Origin: Fimbriimonadaceae bacterium
GTDB lineage: Bacteria > Armatimonadota > Fimbriimonadia > Fimbriimonadales > Fimbriimonadaceae
NCBI GenBank assembly: GCA_019694835.1
Contig: JAIBBE010000227.1
Coordinates: 1-14,167, forward strand
DNA: 14,167 nucleotides
Reading direction: 5' to 3'
Shown: piece by piece, positions 1 through 7,772 of the stretch
Position numbering within the stretch: the first letter of the stretch is position 1
How the letters are laid out: the number at the start of each line of letters is the position of its first letter
Program-made: the position numbers and the translations under genes
The notes under the pieces: model-generated
The model's input: only the letters and a program-made list of their open reading frames with translations
Told to the model about the DNA's origin: nothing
The model's database searches: none

Positions 1-125
1 GCGGCGGACACGCCGGGAATCATGTTCAGTGCTTCGGTGGCGATCAGGGTGCGCGGCCACAGGGCATTGACGGCCACGCCCTTCGGCCCGAATTCGGCAG
101 CAAGGCCCAGGGTCACGAAACTCAT
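1..125 (-). pseudogene. 5'-truncated short-chain dehydrogenase/reductase remnant (3' part runs off the left edge)
   Basis: Read on the minus strand, these bases encode 42 residues that begin MSFVTLGLAAEF and include the block NALWPRT. They align without gaps to the part of the intact SDR at 6939-7760 that follows its YxxxK motif; by hand count about 30 of 42 residues and 64% of bases match. Homology stops abruptly just before the ATG at 123-125, and an in-frame TAA lies at 150-152. The N-terminal half, with the Rossmann glycine motif and catalytic Tyr/Lys, is therefore missing here. About 80% of third codon positions are G or C, against about 50% in the same stretch of the intact copy, so this looks like a different, perhaps host-resident, gene rather than a fresh duplicate. 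The rest lies outside the window. An internal ATG or the GTG at 144-146 could in principle start a short peptide, but it would not be a functional SDR. Confidence 0.75.
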
Positions 126-301
126 GTCGATTGAAAAGGATGGCACACGTTATGTGACAACGCCAATTTAAGGGTTTATTCGTCGCTTAGTGCCACTATT
201 ATTATGCGAATGATTGTTTGCAGCAATTGCTCACCTAAGACTCGGCCTCACCGCTCAGTTGCGCGCAGCGGCGTGCATGCCTGAGAAGCGGCTGAGTTGG
301 G
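126..301. other. AT-richer non-coding spacer between the SDR remnant and the last island gene
   Basis: No convincing gene lies in this 176-bp stretch. Bases 126-240 are visibly richer in A and T than either flank and include the 10-bp palindrome agcaattgct at 222-231. Bases 254-285 can form an imperfect hairpin, listed separately. The break in homology to the SDR falls at the left end of this spacer, so it probably contains the junction between older chromosomal sequence and the defence genes. No att core, integrase site or terminal inverted repeat can be recognised from this side alone. Confidence 0.5.
254..285 (-). terminator. Possible terminator hairpin after the last gene (weak)
   Basis: CTCAG at 254-258 pairs with CTGAG at 281-285. 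TGCGCGC at 260-266 pairs with GCGTGCA at 271-277, with one G-T wobble. The loop is AGCG, and a 1x3 internal loop separates the two stems. The hairpin lies 16 bp past the stop codon of the gene ending at 302, where an operon terminator is expected. No T-tract follows on the minus strand, so intrinsic termination is doubtful. It could also be a chance inverted repeat or a protein-binding site. Confidence 0.3.
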
Positions 302-1885
302 TTAGCTAGAAGGAGGACGCTTCCACACGATCTTGCCGTCCGAAATGGCTGCCTTCCCATGCGCCGACTGGGTCAGGGGCTTGCCTTTCATTTGGCCTGG
401 GGGAGTTAGTCCTAAACGATGAAAATCGACCAGGCTCTGAATGTTCTGCGAGTCTGTAGACCAAAGAAGTGAAGAACTCAGGCTTGGCATTAGCCTGTTC
501 GTCAGGACCCTCGTTATCTTCGTGACCCTTTCTGCATCTGTCGATGCGAACCCGATAGGCAGCGTAATTGCGCTGGTCGTGCTTGGCTGCAAGTGATACT
601 GAGCTACAACCAATCTATCAGGCACAACCAGGAGTTCGACGCGATCAAGGACTACGTTCCCCGAGAATAGGACGGCGTGCGGCAATCTCGTGAAGAATTT
701 CTTCTTCAGCCATTTGTCGCTGGAATAGTCGTTGCCACAGAAGCAGGAAACCAATCGGCCGTCATCTTCGCGGCCTAACGCGCGTTGAAACTTCGGTACA
801 AAATCAACAAGCTCAGAGCTGTTTGCTGCCCAGAACGGAACGATCGAAGGCAGCCAATGGGCAATTCTGGATAAACTTTCATCCCCTTCGGTCTGCTTTA
901 ACATGTTGACTAAGGTAGTCCGATTTCCAGTGAGGTAGATCGGACCGAGCAGTGCACGCGTCTCCTGAGTGCCGTAACCTGTTTTTCTAGCGTCTCGGTC
1001 TGCGAGCCACTTCGCGAGATCGAAATCATTCTTGCGTGCGTATCGGGCAAGGACTTCATCCCCTACCAACTCGCAGAAGTCCTCCACCGAAGGTGTTGGG
1101 CTTGGCAGGGACTCTTGAGCCAAATAATCCGCCACTTGCGACTCGAGTTCATTGGACAACGTCCTGCGTCGATTCTCACCAAGCCTCTCGATGGCATCTC
1201 GGTAGACGTTCAACTCGCCATTTGCGCCGGCCTCGAGAGAGACTTGCATGTCGATCGGGACTTGCAGCGTTCTCTGGGGGCGGCACCGGGAAACTTTATA
1301 GAGGCGAGTCTTGTGGACGTCCTTCGATCGCCCCCGTGAATATTCAAGGAACGCTCTGGACTGCTCGCTAAACGCCTCCGCTATTCGATCCGGAGACACC
1401 GATTTGGCGACTTCTGGAATAGGAATCTCAGGCAAGCCGAAGCGTGCATTGCTGTAGCCGCGTCGGGGGACGATCTTAAGTGCGAGGAGATCAAATACAG
1501 CGTCCTCTTCGCGGGTTTCGAAATTTGTGAACGTGGGTATATCGCCCGCGGTCACACCCTTGGCCTGAAGCATGGCTGACGGCTGCAGGGTGCCGTCATC
1601 CACCACGTCGACAAGTCGGTTCTTGACCAGGTTCTTGACCAGACCGTCGGCCTCCAAGGCGGACAGGCCAAAGTAGCCCTTCAGCTCGGAAGGACTGACC
1701 CCATCCATGACGAGGATAAGCCTGCAGGCGAACTCTTCAACGGCAGGGAGCGGGCGCTCGGTTGTCCACGAGCATTCGAGGCGATACTCCCTCGCCGGCA
1801 GAAGGACAGAAATGATGTTGGCCAACCTCCGCTTCGGATATTGATCCTGTGGGAGATCGATTTGCTCGATGGGATTCTTAGGCAT
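302..1885 (-). CDS. Uncharacterised protein with N-terminal winged-helix-like segment, partner of the NERD-kinase-helicase
   Basis: This 527-residue protein belongs to no family I can name. Residues about 46-108 have the helix-helix-helix-wing pattern of a winged HTH: a helix with CRLILVMDGVS, then ELKGYFGLSALEADGLVKNL, then a polar turn VVDDG before the wing. This suggests DNA binding or a dimer or partner interface. The rest is mixed alpha/beta with no signal peptide, membrane segment or known catalytic motif. Residues about 340-430 contain a tryptophan-rich helix (WLPSIVPFW), a CFCGND segment with two cysteines and a hydrophobic strand region (LDRVELLVVPDRLVVAQYHL). The ATG at 1883-1885 is chosen as start. 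It overlaps the end of the upstream gene by 8 bp (ATGCCTAA), has AAGGAG nine bases upstream, and further upstream extension would lie wholly in the other gene's coding sequence. The overlap implies translational coupling to the helicase and a shared function. A role as DNA-binding sensor, adaptor or kinase substrate is inference only. Confidence 0.85.
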   Translation of the reverse strand: MPKNPIEQIDLPQDQYPKRRLANIISVLLPAREYRLECSWTTERPLPAVEEFACRLILVMDGVSPSELKGYFGLSALEADGLVKNLVKNRLVDVVDDGTLQPSAMLQAKGVTAGDIPTFTNFETREEDAVFDLLALKIVPRRGYSNARFGLPEIPIPEVAKSVSPDRIAEAFSEQSRAFLEYSRGRSKDVHKTRLYKVSRCRPQRTLQVPIDMQVSLEAGANGELNVYRDAIERLGENRRRTLSNELESQVADYLAQESLPSPTPSVEDFCELVGDEVLARYARKNDFDLAKWLADRDARKTGYGTQETRALLGPIYLTGNRTTLVNMLKQTEGDESLSRIAHWLPSIVPFWAANSSELVDFVPKFQRALGREDDGRLVSCFCGNDYSSDKWLKKKFFTRLPHAVLFSGNVVLDRVELLVVPDRLVVAQYHLQPSTTSAITLPIGFASTDAERVTKITRVLTNRLMPSLSSSLLWSTDSQNIQSLVDFHRLGLTPPGQMKGKPLTQSAHGKAAISDGKIVWKRPPSS

Positions 1886-4800
1886 GTTGCGCCACTCCTT
1901 CGCGCTCGTGCGGAAACACGAATTCCGGGAGGTCCCGGCTGATTGTGTACCTGCTGTCATCCTCTGCACAGCGATCCTCGATAAAACGAAGAACCCGGCC
2001 CAAGGGGTCGGCCTTGTTGCGCAGCTGCCACATCCGAGCCGCACCCACTACGACCAACCGTTCCTGCGCCCTGGAAAGTGAGACGTTGATTCGCGAAGGA
2101 TCCAACATGAAGCCCTGCTTTTCCCTGACGTTGTCTCGAACCAAGCTAAGGATGATGAAGGGGTTCTCCTGGCCCTGATAGCTGTCTACGGTGTCGATGC
2201 GGATGAGGCTGCGGATAGGAGCGGCCCATTCGGCCTTGCTTAGCTCCTTCTCCAGCAGGGTCTTCTGGGCCCGATACATTGTGATAACGCCGATTGGATG
2301 CAAGGCTCCATTCGCGTCTGACTTGATGCGTTCGACCGTACCGGAGGAAGTCAGTCGTTGAAGCAAGCGCATGACCAGCTTCGCCTCATGCACATTCACG
2401 TACTTGCCTTGTCCGCGTTCTTCCTCACCAGTGGCGTCTTGGCCCGCGCCACTGTCGATCCATGCCACCGGCGTGTTAAGCGGATATGGCAGATCGGAGT
2501 ACCACTCCGGCGAACCCCCGCGCCCCGTGTGCAACTTGACGCCGTCGTCCTTGTAGAAGCAATCGGAGACGAGCTGTCCGATGGGCTCAATCATTCGATA
2601 CTGCGTGTCTAGCGTCACGCCGCGCGTTACCCGGAAAGCCCGCTCAAAGTCGGTTTGACGAATCTTCTCCTCGGACAGACCAAGCCTCTTGGAAGCAGCG
2701 CGGACATGGGGGCGCTCATAGACAGGGGGTAGTTGCCTATGATCGCCGACAAGGAGAATTCGTCGCCCCGACTGCAGAGGAATCATTAGCTCGCTGGCTT
2801 GAGCCCTGGCGGCTTCGTCGACGATTACCCAGTCGAATTCAGCTTCCGCGACCCCGAGTTGCTTTAGCCCCATGCCCACGAGCGTGCCGCAGACCAGTTG
2901 CCTGGTTTGGACCAGGAACTGGTCATAGTTGGATTGGCCCGCGTGCAGGACGGACAACCATTCCTGACTGAGGGAGAGCAGCCACCGAAGTCGAGAAAGG
3001 GCGGATGGGTTGTTTACATTGTGAGACCTAGCTACGTGTTCAAGAATGGCATCCCAAGGGTCCGCAGTTGCCAGAATGGCAGGTGCATGGTCTGGGAATC
3101 GCTGGTAAACGATCCTATCTCTGAGAGATATGACTTCACCGAGTTGATCCTGGATCTCTAGCGCACGAGAACGAAGATCATCATTCGCGGAATCCGCTCG
3201 TGACGCAGATACTTCGTCTTCGTATCGACGTATCGACGAGAAAATGCCATCCAGCGTTCGATGAAGTGCCGCTACTTCAGCAGTCAGCCCTGCCGGCAAA
3301 CCCAGCCGTTCGCTGAATATCTCGATCCTATGCTCGTATTCCCGATGGAAAGAATGGCGCATCTGGCGCTGAATCGCCCGGGAGTGAGCATCCAGCATCT
3401 CCGTCGCAACCATTCGTTCCTGCCCCATTCTCACAACGCTCAAGGGCAATTCGTGCCTCGAACACATCGCCCTTGCCTTTTTTGCCACGGCATCGACGGC
3501 AGTATGGGATTGCCCGACCAAAAGGACGTTGCGAACATGGAGTTCGCTAAATAGGTAGTGGATGAACGCGCCGACGAATGTCGTCTTGCCAGTGCCGGGA
3601 GGCCCCTGCAGTACTCCGACAGGCCCACGCTCCACCAATTCCATGAAGGCATGGACTTGACGTTCGTTCAGCTCCTGGCCTGCTGTGTCGTAAAGTTGCT
3701 TGACCCTCTCGACAGAAGGCCGTGTCGATAGCTGCTTCGTGGAAATCGAATCGACGGGATCGAAGTAACGGGCCAAGTCCGGGATCGCGGATGCGCGATC
3801 AAGCACTCGCTCCATAGCCTTGGCCTTGCGGTCGCGTGAAGCCTTGTTTTGTATCGATTCCAGACGAAGGATCGTGCCGGGTGTGAGTCGCCTCTTGGCA
3901 TCAGGGCGGGTTACATCGAGGAACAACTCGTCCGGAGTCGTTTCGATGATATCCAGCACTGCAAACTGACTATCGTCGTTATCAGTGCTGACGAATACGC
4001 GATCATCGGATTCGAAGTCCAGCGGCCTGCCATCGGAATTCCGATAAGGTACCTGCAACTTTCCGTTGCGGTTCTCTTCGGCATTCCCAACAACCTCAAC
4101 TTCGAGGAGGCTCTCTTGCTCAGTCTCAAGGAGCACGCGCCAGATGTCCTCGGTTGCTACGCTCGTAGCGTCATCCATGTCACCCTCGACCTCGGTCGCG
4201 GGCGGCGCAAACCTGGCTTCCAGCAGCGAGATGACCGGGTCCAACCCAAGTAGAAGATCGAGAACCTCCCTGTGACCATTGCCACCCGTCGAAGTCTGGA
4301 CAATCTTCAAGGGCCGAGTAATTGCAGCTGAGGACTTATTGCTGGCTGAAACCAGATCGCTCAGAGCAAGCGACGTGTTCAACCGCACATCTCTTAGCTG
4401 GCGCTGTTCTGGATCGATGACAAGCGTTATCGCTCCATTTATGCCGGTGATGTAGCAATTGATGAGCCTGTCGTTGTGTTTGTCCCATTTGCAATTGAAG
4501 TGGTAACTACCGTCATCTTGTTCGAGCGCGAATCCAGCGGCCGCTTGAGCGATCTTGGGGGCGAGAATGGCGACGGGATCAAGGCCCAAATTCCCCTGCT
4601 CGATAGGCGGCGGCTGTAGGAGTCGCTGAACCTCGTCATGGAGCGGAACCAGGGATACCGGAATGCCTAATGGCTGGCCTCGTCCGATGGAAAGTTCTTT
4701 TTTGAACTCGGCGTCGGCTTCATCGGGAAGCAATTCATCGACCAGCTTGTAGACGGCGAACCTATCCCTGGCGAATGCGTCGGCCGCTGCGGGATTGGCG

Positions 4801-6854
4801 GGGCCATACTCCACGTTGAACGGCTGTGCTTGCTCGCCAAAGTCAAGCAAATCCAGCAGAAGGACGGCCGGAAGGCTTGATTGCTCCCCAGATACCCTTT
4901 GATAGGAAACGAGTAGATTCCCGGGATGGATATCGCCATGACCGATCTGTTGGTCGTGAAGGACCATCACCGCCTTGATCAACGAACAAGCCAGTTGCCG
5001 CCTGTATTCAATGGACTTTTCCGCACAGGCAACCTTCCAATCTTCGCCCGGCTCCATCGTTGTCAACACAAAGAGACCACCGGATTCAAGCAGGCCCAAG
5101 TTCTGAAGCGCCGGCGTGGGAATTCCGCCGGCGGCGACCTTCTCCGCCCTGGCTCGGAACGCTGCGACCCGCCTATTCAAGCCATGCGTCGTCGCATTGG
5201 GAGCAACCTGCTGCCAGAACTTCAGGTAAGCAGGAACGCCACTGACCGTGCACCGGTACTTCATTACTTGGCCCGATCCAGGGATTTGACCCTGATCCGG
5301 TGGAAAATTTTGAAAAATCTGGAACGGGCCCCAACCACGCTTGATGAAGTCGCCATCCGCAATGGATTGCCAAGTTGAAGCCGCCTCTTCCTCACTCGGA
5401 GCTGCTGGCTTAATCGCCTCGTTGAGCGACGCGAGCATCTCAGTCGCGTTGGCAAATCGGTCAGCTGGATCCCAAGCCAGAGTTTTTTGGAGCCAAGTAC
5501 TCAGCAAACCGCTGTATGGGTCTTCGCTAGGCTCGCGCCACTGCCATATGCCTTGCGCATCCTGCGGGAGCGTCGATGTTGGGAACAACACGCGGTAAGC
5601 GGCTGCTCCGAGCATGAAAACGTCCTGCCGAAAGGGATCGAGGATATCCCCATCCATGCGCAGTTCGTCCTCTGGAAGACGAATATGGGAGCCCTGCAAG
5701 AATTCGCGTAGGTCGCTGACGGTTCCACGCTCCGGAAAGAAAGATGCTGCAAATCCGGAAACCAAGACACTCTTCTGGTCGGAAGCGTGCCAGAGGTTGT
5801 GGAGGTCAACGTCTCGATGAGCAACGCCGAGTCCATGGAGCTCGGCAAACGGCACGATGATCGCGCGAACGATGTCCAGCCGGTCTTTTGGAGTTAGTGT
5901 CTTACCTTGCTTGTTGAGGTGCTCGTCGAGGCGGCTAAACGTACGTCTAAGCTCGTAGAGTTCCGTTAGGTCTTCGGAGACGTCATTGACTGCGAGGGGG
6001 ACCAAAGGACGGAGCAGGTACTCCTCCAAGCCTCTCTCATGCCCCTTAGCATGGGAGAACACCCGGCTCTCGCGGAGCGCAATTCTTGCCCATTGTTCTT
6101 GGGTTGCATTTCCAACGCCCAGCGCGGAGAAGTCCCAACGCCTCATCAGGGCGATATCGTTGGCCACCTCTTGGTGGTGCCCCTTGTATTCAGTAAATAG
6201 GCCTTGCCTATGCTTGAACCATGGATGGGGCTCAGCCGTGTAGTTGTAGTGCGAGAACTCCTTGGGTCGCACTCGGCTGCCCGCAAAAAACTGCTGAAAT
6301 ATCGGTTTGCTTGACGCACTGTTTGGGCGAGGCTTTCCGTGTTTATCGAACAGATCCGTGTAGGCAGTATTTGCGGTCTCAACGATCTTGTTGTAAGCGA
6401 CCGCGTCCGAGATCTTCAGGAAATCATCCAGCGTGTGCACGAATCTGCGCTCAGATGTTGACAGGTGCTCAGGTTTTGCAGCACCGCAGAGCACTACATG
6501 GGCTTCGACTTTCGGGAAGTACCCCAGTTTGTGCTGGAGTTCATTCTGAAGGAGCTTTGTTAGTCGAATTGCTTGGACACGCTTGATTTCGTAAGGGCTC
6601 TTCCCGTGGGAACGTCCATTTACATACCAACGCCCTTCGCTACTTTCCAGCCTGCCATTCCATTCCTTTAGCTCGACCAGCAAAAGCCGGTCATGGGTAA
6701 TGATCAGCGTATCGACATCCATCGACCCCTGATCATCAGCAACGAGAAGACTGGCATAGCCATACCAACTGGAGCGGAGGAGTTCTTCCATCCTCTTAAC
6801 AGCACGCGTCTCGCTTGCGTGGAGCCCGTTGCCGCCAAGAATTCTTATTTCCAT
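1878..6854 (-). CDS. NERD nuclease-like / pseudokinase / Ser-Thr kinase-like / SF1 helicase fusion, candidate defence protein
   Basis: A 1658-residue cytosolic multidomain protein. Residues about 10-165 look like a NERD domain (nuclease-related, PD-(D/E)xK-like), with D48 and the E61-L62-K63 motif before EWNG. Residues about 230-480 look like a kinase C-lobe: HRDVDLHN at 346-353 is present, but the DFG position reads SGFA (366-369) and no glycine loop or VAIK lysine is evident, so this is probably a pseudokinase. Residues about 508-710 form a second kinase-like domain with K545 in PAYLKFW, catalytic loop HGDIHPGN at 639-646 and DFG at 671-673, so it is plausibly active. Residues about 750-1050 are unassigned and include a beta-rich stretch. 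Residues about 1060-1615 are an Upf1/DNA2-like SF1 helicase: GPPGTGKT 1084-1091, DEAA 1346-1349, GDHRQLPP 1370-1377, QYR 1418-1420, YQGQE 1559-1563, SRAQ 1594-1597. The ATG follows AAGGGGG. NERD plus kinase recalls PglW of BREX; the helicase tail and partner gene differ. Anti-phage function is inferred. Confidence 0.9.
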   Translation of the reverse strand: MEIRILGGNGLHASETRAVKRMEELLRSSWYGYASLLVADDQGSMDVDTLIITHDRLLLVELKEWNGRLESSEGRWYVNGRSHGKSPYEIKRVQAIRLTKLLQNELQHKLGYFPKVEAHVVLCGAAKPEHLSTSERRFVHTLDDFLKISDAVAYNKIVETANTAYTDLFDKHGKPRPNSASSKPIFQQFFAGSRVRPKEFSHYNYTAEPHPWFKHRQGLFTEYKGHHQEVANDIALMRRWDFSALGVGNATQEQWARIALRESRVFSHAKGHERGLEEYLLRPLVPLAVNDVSEDLTELYELRRTFSRLDEHLNKQGKTLTPKDRLDIVRAIIVPFAELHGLGVAHRDVDLHNLWHASDQKSVLVSGFAASFFPERGTVSDLREFLQGSHIRLPEDELRMDGDILDPFRQDVFMLGAAAYRVLFPTSTLPQDAQGIWQWREPSEDPYSGLLSTWLQKTLAWDPADRFANATEMLASLNEAIKPAAPSEEEAASTWQSIADGDFIKRGWGPFQIFQNFPPDQGQIPGSGQVMKYRCTVSGVPAYLKFWQQVAPNATTHGLNRRVAAFRARAEKVAAGGIPTPALQNLGLLESGGLFVLTTMEPGEDWKVACAEKSIEYRRQLACSLIKAVMVLHDQQIGHGDIHPGNLLVSYQRVSGEQSSLPAVLLLDLLDFGEQAQPFNVEYGPANPAAADAFARDRFAVYKLVDELLPDEADAEFKKELSIGRGQPLGIPVSLVPLHDEVQRLLQPPPIEQGNLGLDPVAILAPKIAQAAAGFALEQDDGSYHFNCKWDKHNDRLINCYITGINGAITLVIDPEQRQLRDVRLNTSLALSDLVSASNKSSAAITRPLKIVQTSTGGNGHREVLDLLLGLDPVISLLEARFAPPATEVEGDMDDATSVATEDIWRVLLETEQESLLEVEVVGNAEENRNGKLQVPYRNSDGRPLDFESDDRVFVSTDNDDSQFAVLDIIETTPDELFLDVTRPDAKRRLTPGTILRLESIQNKASRDRKAKAMERVLDRASAIPDLARYFDPVDSISTKQLSTRPSVERVKQLYDTAGQELNERQVHAFMELVERGPVGVLQGPPGTGKTTFVGAFIHYLFSELHVRNVLLVGQSHTAVDAVAKKARAMCSRHELPLSVVRMGQERMVATEMLDAHSRAIQRQMRHSFHREYEHRIEIFSERLGLPAGLTAEVAALHRTLDGIFSSIRRYEDEVSASRADSANDDLRSRALEIQDQLGEVISLRDRIVYQRFPDHAPAILATADPWDAILEHVARSHNVNNPSALSRLRWLLSLSQEWLSVLHAGQSNYDQFLVQTRQLVCGTLVGMGLKQLGVAEAEFDWVIVDEAARAQASELMIPLQSGRRILLVGDHRQLPPVYERPHVRAASKRLGLSEEKIRQTDFERAFRVTRGVTLDTQYRMIEPIGQLVSDCFYKDDGVKLHTGRGGSPEWYSDLPYPLNTPVAWIDSGAGQDATGEEERGQGKYVNVHEAKLVMRLLQRLTSSGTVERIKSDANGALHPIGVITMYRAQKTLLEKELSKAEWAAPIRSLIRIDTVDSYQGQENPFIILSLVRDNVREKQGFMLDPSRINVSLSRAQERLVVVGAARMWQLRNKADPLGRVLRFIEDRCAEDDSRYTISRDLPEFVFPHEREGVAQHA
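1895..1900 (-). promoter_or_regulatory. Ribosome binding site fixing the start of the winged-helix partner
   Basis: AAGGAG on the minus strand lies nine bases before the ATG at 1883-1885 and inside the last codons of the upstream helicase gene. It supports the 1885 start over the longer reading frame that begins at 2044. Confidence 0.75.
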
Positions 6855-6938
6855 ATACTCCCCCTTGCTACTTCAGACATATGACGCGGACGCCCCCATA
6901 TGCACGGCAGCCACAGATGGCGATCTGCCGCGATGCAC
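6855..6938 (-). promoter_or_regulatory. Intergenic gap upstream of the NERD-kinase-helicase gene with paired CATATG sites
   Basis: This 84-bp gap is the only sizeable break in the gene chain, so it is the likeliest place for a separate promoter or operator for the two-gene module. It holds two CATATG palindromes, at 6878-6883 and 6897-6902, 19 bp centre to centre (about two helical turns). A strong purine run, AAGGGGG at 6860-6866, lies five bases before the ATG at 6852-6854. No clear -35/-10 pair and no terminator hairpin were seen, so read-through from the SDR gene remains possible. Confidence 0.35.
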
Positions 6939-7760
6939 TCAGTCAAGGAACAGATCGGGATGGAGGTCGTCCCGCGTCGGGTCGACCGCGTATCCGGAAA
7001 AGTCCTCTACCCCCTCGTCCTTCAGCACCTGCTCATCAATCAAAAACTGACCGTTGATCGACCGAGCCTCCTTACAGAGCACGGCATAGGTGGCATCAGC
7101 AACAATTTCCGGCTTTCGGCAGCGAGCCACATCAATACCAGGGATCATGCGGAGGGCATCGGTTGCGATAACGGTTCTAGGCCATAGCGCATTGACTGCA
7201 ATTCCTTGCTCACCTAGCTCTGCGGCCAAGCCAATAGTGATGAAGCTCATGCCCATTTTGGCGAGCGAATACGCAGTGTGAGGCGCCCACCATCGCGGAT
7301 CGAGCGATGGCGGAGGTGCCAAGGTCAAAATATGCGGATTCGTTGCCTTCAGTAGATGCGGCAAGCAGGCCTGAGCACATAGGAAACTTCCACGCGAATT
7401 GACCCTGTGCATCAGGTCAAATCGCTTAATCGGCGTCTCCGCAATACCATGCAACCAAATTGCGCTGGCATTATTTACAAGGATGTCGATACCACCGAAC
7501 CGCTCTACGGTTTTGGCGACAGCCTCCCGCACCTGATCTTCATCACCGATGTCGCACCGAATTGGCAACGCGTGCCCTCCGGCCTGCTCAACCGCCTCCG
7601 CCGCGGTGTAAATTGTGCCCGGTAGCTTCGGATTCGGTACGCCGGACTTAGCAATGATCGCAACGTTCGCGCCATCGCGGGCGGCCCTTTCGGCAATTGC
7701 AAGCCCAATGCCACGAGAGGCTCCCGATATGAAGAGGGTTTTTCCGCGCAAGCCATTCAT
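6939..7760 (-). CDS. Short-chain dehydrogenase/reductase, HSDL2-like
   Basis: A 273-residue single-domain Rossmann oxidoreductase of the classical SDR type, expected to use NAD(P)(H) on an unknown small substrate in the cytosol. The cofactor motif SGASRGIG is at residues 12-19, NNAS (usually NNAG) at 96-99 and the active-site Y164-S-L-A-K168. The segment that usually carries the catalytic serine reads LTLAPP at 146-151, without a serine; HSDL2-like relatives show a similar LxPP stretch as far as I recall, so activity is likely but not certain. The ATG at 7758-7760 is preferred over the GTG at 7767-7769, because AAGGTG (7767-7772) sits six bases before the ATG and MNGLRGKTLF fits the family N-terminus. 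It begins 11 bp after hsdR stops, so it should be co-transcribed with the R-M genes. Its metabolic nature is out of place there, and it resembles the SDR remnant at 1-125. Confidence 0.88.
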   Translation of the reverse strand: MNGLRGKTLFISGASRGIGLAIAERAARDGANVAIIAKSGVPNPKLPGTIYTAAEAVEQAGGHALPIRCDIGDEDQVREAVAKTVERFGGIDILVNNASAIWLHGIAETPIKRFDLMHRVNSRGSFLCAQACLPHLLKATNPHILTLAPPPSLDPRWWAPHTAYSLAKMGMSFITIGLAAELGEQGIAVNALWPRTVIATDALRMIPGIDVARCRKPEIVADATYAVLCKEARSINGQFLIDEQVLKDEGVEDFSGYAVDPTRDDLHPDLFLD

Positions 7761-7766
7761 CGCATG

Positions 7767-7772
7767 CACCTT
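7767..7772 (-). promoter_or_regulatory. Ribosome binding site deciding the SDR start
   Basis: AAGGTG on the minus strand is six bases from the ATG at 7758-7760. The alternative GTG start at 7767-7769 lies inside this site, so the ATG is the better start. The site also overlaps the hsdR stop codon (7772-7774), which couples translation of the two genes. Confidence 0.65.

Noticed and set aside
227..237. 11-bp match ttgctcaccta shared with the intact SDR at 7206-7216
   Set aside because: Such a short match has a few per cent chance of arising between these stretches at random. It does not continue convincingly and is not collinear with the SDR remnant.
1886..2044. N-terminal extension of the winged-helix partner starting near 2044
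   Set aside because: It lies wholly inside the helicase coding sequence. The ATG at 1883-1885 has a good AAGGAG at proper spacing and gives the usual short gene overlap.
1878..6854. Calling the large protein PglW of a BREX system
   Set aside because: NERD and kinase parts are shared, but the protein ends in an SF1 helicase. No PglZ, PglX or BrxC-like gene is visible, so naming it pglW would overstate the evidence.
7761..7769. GTG start for the SDR, three residues longer
   Set aside because: The AAGGTG ribosome binding site covers this GTG, and the ATG at 7758-7760 has ideal spacing and a family-like N-terminus.
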